Shown here in pieces: positions 50,887 to 59,454 of a stretch of 64,000 nucleotides of DNA; within the stretch, counting starts at the first letter, position 1; every line of letters starts with the position of its first letter. The stretch comes from Arsenophonus apicola. Lineage in GTDB: Bacteria > Pseudomonadota > Gammaproteobacteria > Enterobacterales > Enterobacteriaceae. Under the pieces are notes generated by a model. That model was not told where the DNA came from, made no database searches, and was given only the letters and a program-made list of their open reading frames with translations. The stretch is taken from contig NZ_CP084222.1 of the NCBI RefSeq assembly GCF_020268605.1, positions 3,237,429 to 3,301,428 of the forward strand, written 5' to 3'. The position numbers and the translations under genes were made by a program.

Positions 50887-51066
50887 CTATCCCTTTTCTT
50901 TTGGAGGCGATCCAGATAAGGTTTGCAGACCGGCACTAACTCCGGCGAGCCTTTCGGCTCCCCTACCTGAACCGCCATAAAGGGCGCTACAAGTAGCACT
51001 GGTAAAACTTTTTACCAGTGTGTTAGTGAACAAGGCTGCAAAACCTCGGTTATTAGCGTCTACCAA
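50887..51066 (-). CDS. Ash-like small phage protein
   Basis: 59 residues in a frame too short for ordinary gene calling, with a TTG start at 51066 (the only plausible start after the upstream stop). The C-terminal half GSGRGAERLAGVSAGLQT and the ending LSGSPPKEKG match the small Ash/Icd-like family found next to alpA or ner genes in prophages. The hairpin CACTGGTAAA/TTTACCAGTG (50997-51020) is part of its coding sequence. Followed 5 bases later by the Ner-like gene; no other phage genes are adjacent. Confidence 0.6.
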   Translation of the reverse strand: MVDANNRGFAALFTNTLVKSFTSATCSALYGGSGRGAERLAGVSAGLQTLSGSPPKEKG

Positions 51067-51448
51067 TAACGATATTACTTTAGCTGATTACGAATTATGA
51101 CTCAATAGTTAATTAAACAATTTACAACTTTACGTAAAAGTGCAAAATTGTCTTCATATATTTATTTTATCAAATAGTATGTTGTTAATTTAACATCACG
51201 GTTTTACTGTTAGATTATGCTAGTCCCTTGGCCTGATTTCCGCTTTTTCTGCTAGCCTGATAATTAAAAACTAATTTTAAAAATATTAAATTTTTTCATT
51301 TTTATTGATTTAATTAATGAATTAACATTTTAATATATTTATCTGCGAGCAAAACCTCTTAATCCATTAAACCTTTATAATCAGTCAACCATTCAAACAA
51401 TTACCCATTTTTATCCACTTTGATATTCATCAATGCCAATTTAGTCAC
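51067..51448. other. Intergenic region between the phage remnant and uacF
   Basis: About 380 AT-rich bases downstream of uacF. No gene, IS end or strong hairpin recognised. Confidence 0.45.
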
Positions 51449-53398
51449 TTATTGGTTGTTAGATACTTTTCGATCGAACAATTTAAGCATGTCCCGCGCA
51501 GCCTGTCGGTCCGCCGCCATTGCCGTTACAACTAAATCTGCACCATGCACGGCATCTCCACCGGCAAATATTTTATCGTTGCTAGTTTGTGTCAACAAAC
51601 GTCCTTGACCGCCGGTTTGGATCAAACCCCAATCATCAAGGTTAATATTGTGTCCCTGTAACCATGGCATATCATGTGGCTGAAAACCAAAAGCAATGAT
51701 TAACACATCGACCGCCAGTTCAAATTCTGAGCCGGCAATCAGTTGCAGTCTTCGCCGTCCATCTTTACCTGGCTCCGCCAACTGAACACGCGTAAGTTTT
51801 ACTGCTGATACTTTTCCAGTATCATCTAGCACAATGTGCTGAGCTGAAACGTTAAATAAGAATTCAACACCTTCTTCTCGTGCATTAATCACCTCTTTTT
51901 TCGAACCAGGCATGCTAGCTTCATTGCGTCGATAAGCACAGGTTACACTGGCAGCATTAAGTCGTACTGCCGTACGCAGACAATCCATTGCAGTATCACT
52001 GCCTCCTACCACCACCACTTTTTTATCGGTTATATCAACCCAAGGATAGCGAGGATCATCGTCTAATCCCATCACCTGCCGCGTGCTGGCCGTCAAAAAA
52101 TCTAGCGCCTGTATCACGCCTGGCGCATGCTCATTTTCCAACCCAATGTTCATCAAACCATACGTTCCTGTACCGAGGAAAATAGCATCATAATCATTAG
52201 TCAACGTAGAGAAAGGGATATCCTGACCAATTTCGCAATTAAGATGAAACTGAATACCCATCTCACTGAAGATATTGCGTCTTGAGCTCAATAACTGCTT
52301 ATCAAGTTTGAAAGGGGGGATACCAAAAGTTAGTAATCCACCGATCTCGGGATGACGCTCATACACATCAGCCTTAACCCCCGCTCGTGCGAGGATATCA
52401 GCACAACCTAGACCAGAAGGTCCTGCACCGATTATCGCTACTCGTTCCGAACGCGGAATTACTTGCGATAAATTTGGTCGCCAGCCTTGTGCCAGTGCAG
52501 TGTCAGTAATATAGCGCTCCAAATTTCCAATAGCGACCGATCCACTATGTTGTTTCAGAGTACATGCTCCTTCACATAACCTATCTTGTGGGCAAACACG
52601 ACCACATATTTCTGGTAAAGAACTAGACTGATGGCATAATTCCACCGCGTCCATAATGTTTCCTTTACTGACTAACTGAATGAAATCTGGAATGTGGTTA
52701 TGTAAAGGGCATGTTAAGTTGCAATACGCTTTTTGTGCGCAATAGAGGCAACGTGTGCTTTCATAAAGAGCTTGCTGCTCATCAAGTCCAATATAAATCT
52801 CGACAAAATGCTGAATACGTTGTTGAGCAGAAACTTTCTGCGCCCCTTTTCGCAGCGGCTTATTTAATATCTGTTTACGCTGCGGCTGTTTTTCGAACTG
52901 GCGAAAATCTCTGCTATCTATCGTCCTTTGTTGTCTCTCTTGGCGCAAAGTTAACAACGTCTGCTCATCAACAATCCTTAATGCTTGCGTGGGACAATGT
53001 GTCACACAAGCTGGCTGGCCTGTATTTATTGTCTGACACATATCACATTTTTGCGCCAGGACGATATCTGAATCCACTGCCAGTACCATATCAATAGCGC
53101 CGAACGGGCAGGCTATAATGCAACTTTTACAACCGATACAGCGAGTTTGATCAAGCTGAACGGTTGCGTTAACAAAAGATAATGCATTCACCGGACAACT
53201 GGTAATACAAGGTGCGTTATTACAATGACGGCAGGTTACCGCAATACTGTTTTTTGCCTCGTTCAATACTCTGATACGCGGGACAAATTCACGTGTGCTC
53301 CGTGGCCAACATTGATGATTATGAGCAACCACACAGGCAATTTCACAAACATGACAACCGATGCATTCACTTGGATCAGCAATAATCATTTTATTCAT
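51449..53398 (-). CDS. uacF: Uric acid-linked iron-sulfur oxidoreductase (UacF/YgfT, AegA-like)
   Basis: 649 residues in two parts. The N-terminal ~190 residues hold four ferredoxin-type clusters (CIGCHVCEIAC, CRHCNNAPCITSC, CIGCKSCIIAC, CDMCQT...CVTHC). The rest is a glutamate-synthase beta-like flavoprotein: Fe-S cysteines (CLYCAQKAYCNLTCP, CGRVCPQDRLCEGAC), the FAD site IIGAGPSGLGCADIL and the NAD(P) site VVVGGSDTAMDC. It is closer to YgfT than to AegA in wording such as HSGSVAIGNLERYITDTAL. In E. coli AegA and YgfT support anaerobic, formate-dependent uric acid degradation. It is divergent from uacT, as expected. AGGAGAG precedes the start. Confidence 0.9.
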   Translation of the reverse strand: MNKMIIADPSECIGCHVCEIACVVAHNHQCWPRSTREFVPRIRVLNEAKNSIAVTCRHCNNAPCITSCPVNALSFVNATVQLDQTRCIGCKSCIIACPFGAIDMVLAVDSDIVLAQKCDMCQTINTGQPACVTHCPTQALRIVDEQTLLTLRQERQQRTIDSRDFRQFEKQPQRKQILNKPLRKGAQKVSAQQRIQHFVEIYIGLDEQQALYESTRCLYCAQKAYCNLTCPLHNHIPDFIQLVSKGNIMDAVELCHQSSSLPEICGRVCPQDRLCEGACTLKQHSGSVAIGNLERYITDTALAQGWRPNLSQVIPRSERVAIIGAGPSGLGCADILARAGVKADVYERHPEIGGLLTFGIPPFKLDKQLLSSRRNIFSEMGIQFHLNCEIGQDIPFSTLTNDYDAIFLGTGTYGLMNIGLENEHAPGVIQALDFLTASTRQVMGLDDDPRYPWVDITDKKVVVVGGSDTAMDCLRTAVRLNAASVTCAYRRNEASMPGSKKEVINAREEGVEFLFNVSAQHIVLDDTGKVSAVKLTRVQLAEPGKDGRRRLQLIAGSEFELAVDVLIIAFGFQPHDMPWLQGHNINLDDWGLIQTGGQGRLLTQTSNDKIFAGGDAVHGADLVVTAMAADRQAARDMLKLFDRKVSNNQ

Positions 53399-53557
53399 TC
53401 GCTCTCCTAGCTGGTAAGCTCAGGTATATTGTTCCAATAAGGATGCAATAATTGGGCAAACTTTTTTAATAATTTATGCTTAACTTAGAATTTTGCGATT
53501 TACATCAAAAAGTTGCCTTTATCATGTTTAGCACTCTTCATTTTTTTGTCATAAAGT

Positions 53558-53574
53558 ATTCTCACTTTGAGAAT
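53558..53574. promoter_or_regulatory. Palindromic operator candidate, copy 1
   Basis: ATTCTCA-CTT-TGAGAAT, a perfect 7-3-7 palindrome identical in both arms to copy 2. It lies 160 bases upstream of uacF on the divergent side. Confidence 0.6.
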
Positions 53575-53720
53575 CACGTATCACAGTGAAACAAGAAAAT
53601 ATCGCTTTTCGACTAGTAAAAGCCAGATAAAAGTAAATTTTGCCGCTGATCCAAATAATATCGCTCACAGCTTTAACACTAAGTTGAAAACAAATAGTCG
53701 TAATCAGCCACTTTTCTTAT

Positions 53721-53737
53721 ATTCTCAAGATGAGAAT
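53721..53737. promoter_or_regulatory. Palindromic operator candidate, copy 2
   Basis: ATTCTCA-AGA-TGAGAAT; same arms as copy 1, different central three bases, centre-to-centre distance 163 bases. It lies 295 bases upstream of uacT. Confidence 0.6.
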
Positions 53738-53965
53738 TAGCCTCAAGTATAAAATATGATTATCTGGTCCGTTTTTAACAATACTTTGCCATTCCCCAGC
53801 CTAGCCACCAACAAAACGTGACTTAATTCACGAATGACACCAACACTTTTACCTCTTTATTCATATTGGCATGGGTTACGCATAGTTATTGATATTTGCT
53901 GAAATGCTGATTGGATCAATTTAGATTAGTTTGTATGCCAAATACTGTTCTAATATGCACATTAA

Positions 53966-54088
53966 CTGTTCTTTCCAAACACCGATCAGCCCGGTTAACG
54001 AAGTACTCACCAACAGGAGTGATGTAACTTTATGAAAGGATCTGTTCTCTCCAAGCACCAATCAGCCCCAGTTAACGAAGTCCTGCCC
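53966..54088 (+). repeat. Imperfect direct repeat covering the uacT 5' end
   Basis: A stretch beginning CTGTTCTTTCCAAACACC (53966-54010) is repeated with a few changes as CTGTTCTCTCCAAGCACC (54042-54088), the second copy being codons 4-19 of uacT. Both continue with ATCAGCC and GTTAACGAAGT. The offset is 76 bases, so the first copy is not in frame. Confidence 0.75.
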
Positions 54089-55432
54089 ATTGGGCAAATG
54101 ATACTTTACGGGCTGCAACATGTCTTAGTGATGTATGCAGGCGCAGTCGCCGTTCCATTAGTTATCGGTAATGCTGTTGGCTTACCCGTTGAGCAAATTA
54201 TTCTATTAATTAGTACTGATCTGTTTATCTGTGGTATAGCGACCATTGCCCAATCCTTCGGCTTTGGCTCATGGATTGGCTGTCGCTTGCCATTAGTGCA
54301 AGGCTGCACATTTGCCGCACTGGTTCCCATGATACTAATCGGTAAACAGTATGGCATTAGCGGCATTTCCGGCGCCGTAATTATCGCGGGATTATTCACG
54401 CTGATATGCTCACCCTGGATATGCCATCTTGTGCGCTTTTTCCCTAAAGTTGTCATGGGTTCGATTGTAACACTGATTGGACTTTCACTGATGCCGGTAG
54501 CAGGCAATTGGATTATTAGCGGCAATAATGGGGGCATTCTTCCGCTTGTCATGGCGGCACTGACACTCATTATTATTCTTCATATTTATCATTTTATGAC
54601 TGGAATGATTAAAAATATTGCGGTGCTTCTTGGTTTAATAGGTGGTACGGTTATTTGGAGTTTCTTTCTGCCCCTTGATTTTCATTTCGTTAATTCAACG
54701 CCTTGGGTTAATTTTCCCAAAATCATGTGGCTGGCTAAGCCAGAATTTCACATTATTCCAGTCGCATTGTTGTCTATGGTTATGGTGGTAGTGATGATAG
54801 AAACCATGTCATCAATGATAATGATTGGTGATATGGTTGACAAAAAGGCCGATGCTACCACTTTACGTAACGGTCTCAACGCCTGCGGTATTGCAACTAT
54901 GGTAGGAGGGCTGTTTAATCTTTTTCCTTATGCTGCGTTTGCACAAAATGTTGGGTTGATTGGTCTTACTGGTGTGCGTAGCCGCTTCGTGGTCTCTGTA
55001 TCGGGTGTGCTCCTTATTTTAATGGGCATGTTTGCCAAAATGGCGGCACTGGTTGTGGCAATTCCTAAACCGATATTGGGCGGGGCCGGCGTCATTATGT
55101 TTGGTATGGTCGCCGTATCGGGAATTCGCACACTCAGCAGTATTACCTATCGACATAATAATAACGAAATGGTGGTGGCATTAACATTAGGTTTAGGCCT
55201 GATGCCTATCATGGTGCCACATTTATTTGAAGGATTTCCTAGCATGATGCAAATGTTCCTTCATAGCGGCATTACCATAGGCACAGTGATCGCTATTTTA
55301 GCTAATTTAACGCTCAACAAGGCATCGTCCGCGCCCATAAAAGAAACAGATCCTTCATCACAATATGCTCCGATAAGAGCAATAAAGCGATGGTTATCAA
55401 TGAAAAAAACCGAGAAGGATCAGGAAAATTAG
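54032..55432 (+). CDS. uacT: Uric acid permease (NCS2 family, UacT)
   Basis: 466 residues, 12-14 membrane helices. NCS2/NAT marks: YGLQHVLVMYAGAVAVPL with the conserved QH pair, MVMVVVMIETMSSMIMIGD with the conserved Glu, and the signature AQNVGLIGLTGVRSR. It resembles E. coli UacT (YgfU), a proton-driven uric acid transporter with some xanthine activity. Divergent uacF supports this. AGGAGTG lies 11 bases upstream of the ATG. Uric acid is an abundant nitrogen waste in insects, so import may matter to the host association; that is an inference. Confidence 0.92.
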   Translation: MKGSVLSKHQSAPVNEVLPIGQMILYGLQHVLVMYAGAVAVPLVIGNAVGLPVEQIILLISTDLFICGIATIAQSFGFGSWIGCRLPLVQGCTFAALVPMILIGKQYGISGISGAVIIAGLFTLICSPWICHLVRFFPKVVMGSIVTLIGLSLMPVAGNWIISGNNGGILPLVMAALTLIIILHIYHFMTGMIKNIAVLLGLIGGTVIWSFFLPLDFHFVNSTPWVNFPKIMWLAKPEFHIIPVALLSMVMVVVMIETMSSMIMIGDMVDKKADATTLRNGLNACGIATMVGGLFNLFPYAAFAQNVGLIGLTGVRSRFVVSVSGVLLILMGMFAKMAALVVAIPKPILGGAGVIMFGMVAVSGIRTLSSITYRHNNNEMVVALTLGLGLMPIMVPHLFEGFPSMMQMFLHSGITIGTVIAILANLTLNKASSAPIKETDPSSQYAPIRAIKRWLSMKKTEKDQEN

Positions 55433-56887
55433 ACAAAAAATGGACAATTTACCAATACATCTACTCATTAACGGATTAATCATTAATATATAAGCCATAT
55501 CCCCAGATTTGAACCAGTATTGGGTTCGCTGTTTTTACTAGCCTTTGTTATAGGTGACATACTTAAACTGAGGCTAAGTTGTAAGGCCAACTCAATAGCA
55601 TTATCTGTCAATCTCATAGCAATCAAGACTAACCCCCTGTCTTCCTATGACCTTACCCTCTTGATAAAAATAAAATGGACGCCAGCTTGGTCATTTTCAC
55701 TGAGTAAGATAATAGTATATTAGGTAGCTTACCCCTCAGTCATTACACCGAAATTTAGCTTCACAAGGCGATAAAGATATTATCTTTGGTATTGCTTGCC
55801 ATTGATAAGAATACAGTTATTATATTTAACATCAGCAAAAAAACATTTTGTACAGTATACCCACTATCGAGTTATTGGAAGAATAGGGTTGTTTCACTTC
55901 TATCAGCAGTGATCATTTGTTCAATTTTTTTATTAGGCTGCATGCTATTGCACTAACTGAAAATACAGCTATCAGTAAGTAAGCTATATTATAGCAAAGT
56001 ATATTTCTTAATATTAATGAGTTTTTAATTTATTAGTTTAAAATATTTATATTGATTGATATTATCTTTCAAAGAGCTAATTAAATCATGTTTAACTCTA
56101 TCAATGGGATTTTGATTTAAACTTGTTATCCAAGATAAGGTATCTACAAATAGTCATTTTTAACCACTATTAAATATTATTTTTTGTTTATTTAGTCAAA
56201 AATAAATATAATTAACTGTAGCTGCTAAAATTTTAATCAAAATTTTTTATAGTATTAAGATAACAGTTAAATAAATATCTAATCTAGATGGCTTCGAATA
56301 CTTATATGAATTTAAAAATTTTCTTTTAAATCTTTGCTTATATTTTCAATTAAATGATTTTATTTTTAAATGAGTTAATGTATTCTGTCTTTTTAGTGAT
56401 AACCAATATCAGATTTAATGAATCAACATAATAAATAACATGATAATCAATTAGTTATAATATGTTTTTTGAAAAATTTTATGGAATAAATACTATATAA
56501 GATTATTTCTATCCAATTTAGTTTTATTACCACTTATTGATAAAAAATGTACTGATGATGAAGCCAATTTTCTTCTAAAATCGTTTCCATTTTGTTAAAA
56601 AAATATTAAAAATAAATTATTTTGCCTAATAGAGAAGAAAGAAAAAGAAGATCCCCAATTACACTTAATGATAAACTAGCTTGAGTTGCTAAAACTGTTT
56701 TATGAATGGAGTTTATGATAAAACTTTTAGGCTGGATTATTAAGAGAAAAATATCCTAATCTGGCTTTAATGATAATTATTAAAATCACAGCTTAAAATA
56801 GCATCAACGCTTTGTTTATTTTTAAAGCAAAAGTAATACCGTTGGCAATTAAATTTTAGAAATTCAAATAAAAGAAGGATAAATAAC
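55433..56887. other. Long non-coding region between uacT and yqhA
   Basis: About 1.45 kb, AT-rich, with stops in all frames. A frame of 67 codons at 55520-55723 has no family features. On the minus strand around 55560-55700 a few residues (for example RLTDNAIELALQLSLSL) look faintly like a transposase remnant, but the frame is broken and I cannot support a call. Otherwise nothing is seen. Confidence 0.5.
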
Positions 56888-57385
56888 ATGGAAAAGTCGA
56901 TTGAAAAAATCATTTATGCATCAAGGTGGCTACTATTTCCTGTTTATATAGGACTATCATTTGGATTTATTTTACTCACTTTAAAATTTTTTCAGCAGAT
57001 AATTCATATCATCCCTGAACTTTTTACTATCACTGAATCAGGATTAATATTGACGGTTTTATCACTTGTTGATATTGCACTAGTTGGTGGACTTTTAGTT
57101 ATGGTGATGTTTTCAGGTTATGAAAACTTTATTTTAAAAATGACCGTTGATGATAAACATCAAAAATTGAGCTGGATGGGAAAAATGGACGTTAATTCCA
57201 TTAAAAATAAAGTTGCCTCATCAATTGTTGCGATTTCTTCAGTTCATCTTTTACGACTGTTTATGGAAGCTGAAAAAGTGCCGGATAATAAAATAATGTG
57301 GAGTGTTATTATCCACTTAGCTTTTGTTTTATCTGCCTTTGGTATGGCTTATATTGATAGAATGAGTAAAAGTACCAAAAGCTAG
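56888..57385 (+). CDS. yqhA: YqhA family inner-membrane protein (UPF0114)
   Basis: 165 residues, same length as E. coli YqhA (164). Four membrane segments: LLFPVYIGLSFGFILLTL, LILTVLSLVDIALVGGLLVMVMF, a third around VASSIVAISSVHLL, and IMWSVIIHLAFVLSAFGMAYIDR. The conserved segments SRWLLFPVYIGL and SGYENF identify the UPF0114 family. Function is unknown in this family. AAGAAGGAT precedes the start. Confidence 0.9.
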   Translation: MEKSIEKIIYASRWLLFPVYIGLSFGFILLTLKFFQQIIHIIPELFTITESGLILTVLSLVDIALVGGLLVMVMFSGYENFILKMTVDDKHQKLSWMGKMDVNSIKNKVASSIVAISSVHLLRLFMEAEKVPDNKIMWSVIIHLAFVLSAFGMAYIDRMSKSTKS

Positions 57386-57709
57386 TCGACTAATTTAAAT
57401 TATTTTATTCAGTACTGAATAACGATATGAAATAATTATTTTCTTTACGCCACAGCTAAATACATATGCAGTGGCTACTTACTAACTGCAATAAAATTCT
57501 TAGAATAAAATAAAGACTATTTGAGTAGTAATAATTAATGTAAAATTAAAAGCTTTATTTATTTTGATAAATACTATTAATAAAAAATAGATAAATTTAT
57601 CAACACCTATTTTATATCCAATAATATTGTTATAAATCTTAATATAAAAATCATAAAATTATGATTATTCAATTTAATGATAAGATAATAATATTTTAGC
57701 TAACTTAAC
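57386..57709. other. Intergenic, 3' of yqhA
   Basis: About 320 AT-rich bases between two convergent genes. No gene or strong structure seen before the IS-like end at 57710. Confidence 0.45.
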
Positions 57710-57741
57710 AACCCTCGACTTTTAGGCCGAGGTGAATGTCA
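57710..57741. repeat. Possible end of an IS200/IS605-type element
   Basis: AACCCTCGACTTTTAGGCCG followed by AGGTGAATGTCA has the right-end form of IS200/IS605 elements (CCTC-stem, CTTTAG loop, then GAGG-N-ATGTCA). It resembles the right end of the intact element in this window only in its last bases. No transposase lies beside it. Could be a remnant or a coincidence. Confidence 0.3.
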
Positions 57742-57749
57742 TCATTAGA

Positions 57750-58544
57750 CTAAACCAAATTTCTGAATATCATCTGCTGAAATAAATTTGTCTGCTTATC
57801 GGGAGTAATTATTTTTTGTTCGATAAGTTTTACACAATTTTCTGCATTATACTTTAATTCTTGTAAAAGTTCTTCTGGATCTAATATGCTGGAATAATTT
57901 CTAGGATCATCACCAAAATCAATTGGATTGAATTTGCTTTCATAACGATCCCACAGGATATTATCTTGTTGTAAATCTGAATGAAAAATATTTTTTTCTA
58001 CCATAGTCGCCAACATAGATTCAAATTTTTCAATTGCATCTGTCGGTAACGAATCTATCTTACTTAAAGGTATACCGGCGATTTTCTTCATTCTGACAAA
58101 TAAATTTTCCTCATCATAATAAATTTTTGCACTGTCTTCGCCATAGTAGTGACAAAAAAAAGCAATAGATTTTTCAATGGTGCCAAGCTCACTGTCATCC
58201 AAGTAGTTGTAGTTTTCATGGTATTTTTTTAAAACATAATTTTCATCATTATCTTGAAAAACTTCACCATCAACGCCTGAATGGATCGGGTGGTTAGCAA
58301 AATAAGATAAGGTACAGACATTTCCCTCTTGATCAATAACGTTCGTTTCAATAGGGGCTATTTTGTATTGCTCTGCCCAATCGGGAATTTGTTGACATTG
58401 TAAATAATGGATAGCAAATTCTAATGAGTTATGGCAACTATTTGCCGGAAAATCATATTTAGACAATAATTCATGCGCCCACTTTTTGTTCTCTGGACTA
58501 TCAATTCCGCCCAAACTTTCAATAAGATAGTCTTCTGCTGTCAT
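57750..58544 (-). CDS. Kinase-like protein, putative effector
   Basis: 264 residues with a protein-kinase-like core in residues ~85-225: a glycine-rich-loop-like HSGVDGEVF (88-96), the lysine in YVLKKY (Lys106/107), catalytic HSDLQQDNILW (HSD 188-190, Asn195) in place of HRD...N, and DFGDD (209-213) in place of DFG. About 80 N-terminal and 40 C-terminal residues are extra. The compact size and the HSD variant recall bacterial effector kinases such as OspG/NleH and other minimal effector kinases. No signal peptide. An IS-like end lies just 3' of it. Effector status is inferred; a toxin or polyvalent kinase is the alternative. Confidence 0.65.
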   Translation of the reverse strand: MTAEDYLIESLGGIDSPENKKWAHELLSKYDFPANSCHNSLEFAIHYLQCQQIPDWAEQYKIAPIETNVIDQEGNVCTLSYFANHPIHSGVDGEVFQDNDENYVLKKYHENYNYLDDSELGTIEKSIAFFCHYYGEDSAKIYYDEENLFVRMKKIAGIPLSKIDSLPTDAIEKFESMLATMVEKNIFHSDLQQDNILWDRYESKFNPIDFGDDPRNYSSILDPEELLQELKYNAENCVKLIEQKIITPDKQTNLFQQMIFRNLV

Positions 58545-58872
58545 TCTTCGAGTAGCCGATTAAGAAGCTAAATTTGTATTACAATAAGCACTATTTGTTG
58601 CCGTATAATATGACAAAGAAGGGAGCATAGTCTATTAATCCTATTGTTAATCTTAGGGTTAGATTGATTAAAAATTCATAGAACTGATAACTATATTACT
58701 GTAATCTTTTTTATGTGAAAAGAAAAATGTAAATAAAAATAACATTATTTATCAAAATTCAAATACAACTTCCATTTAATCATTTTATTAATCACTGACT
58801 AAAAAACCGCAGAAGAGAATTATTTAATTGATTATATATTTTTATTATAAGCACAATTATGGCCACTTAAGA
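58545..58872. other. Intergenic region
   Basis: About 330 bases upstream of the kinase-like gene and downstream of the small broken gene; AT-rich, no further structure recognised. Confidence 0.45.
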
Positions 58873-59193
58873 TTATTTCTGCTCCCACCGTTGCACCACA
58901 TGGTCATCCAGAGTAATAGGTAAACCATATCGATTTTTACCGGTCTGATTATATTTTCATGTTTCTCTATATCTTGTTTTCATTATTTTAGTAGAAATAT
59001 CTGCCGGTTTACCTAAAGAATCTATTAATTGATCAGATGTTTGGCCAACCTAAAAATAACGGTTTATTATTTTTTCCACAATTCCCGTATTACCATACTT
59101 ATTCAGTAAATACTCCTTTCTCTTTTTTGTTGCATAAACATTCCATATAACAATAATAGCCACAACAAAAACAATTAATAACATCAACGCCAT
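58873..59193 (-). pseudogene. Small membrane protein gene with two in-frame stops
   Basis: 107 codons in a single frame. ATG at 59193 is preceded by AAAGGAG. An N-terminal membrane segment (ALMLLIVFVVAIIVIWNVY) is followed by a basic linker, TAG (59050-59052), then VGQTSDQLIDSLGKPADIS, TGA (58957-58959) after RYRET, and KYNQTGKNRYGLPITLDD to the TAA at 58873. A tryptophan is expected at the TGA (RET-W-KYN pattern common in this type of lipoprotein/membrane protein), so TGG to TGA. The frame, its ribosome binding site and conserved GQTSDQLIDSLGKP pattern show it was a real gene. Family not identified. Confidence 0.7.
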
Positions 59194-59454
59194 TACTAGA
59201 TACTCCTTTAACTACTAGTAATGTTACAAATCAAACAAAAGGTATAATTCTAGTACTATGCCATGCTGCTTATCATACCAAAATATGATTATAAGCAAAT
59301 TTCAATGTGAAAAATGAGCATGACACATAGCAATAGAAAAAAGCACAATAATGGAGTTATATATATTTTCTTATAACTAAATAGGTATAAAAATCTTATA
59401 TAATAATTAGTTATACTGAACGATGAATTTCTGTAAATCTGAATAAAACCGCAC

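Larger units (their letters stand above)
53399..54031. other. Divergent regulatory region between uacF and uacT
   Basis: 633 bases without a gene. It contains two copies of the same palindrome (53558-53574 and 53721-53737), an imperfect copy of the uacT 5' end (53966-54010) and the AGGAGTG ribosome binding site of uacT. Confidence 0.6.

Noticed and set aside
50997..51020. A perfect 10-bp hairpin (CACTGGTAAA/TTTACCAGTG) as a stand-alone terminator or small RNA.
   Set aside because: It falls inside the Ash-like reading frame and has no T tract, so I treat it as part of that coding sequence.
55520..55723. Open frame of 67 codons, and a possible transposase remnant on the opposite strand.
   Set aside because: Neither frame shows a domain, a ribosome binding site or continuity; resemblance to a transposase is limited to about 17 residues.
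58957..58959. Reassignment of UGA to tryptophan, because two broken genes have TGA where Trp is expected.
   Set aside because: Many intact genes end with TGA and use TGG freely, and other lesions are TAA or TAG. Ordinary G-to-A mutation explains both.
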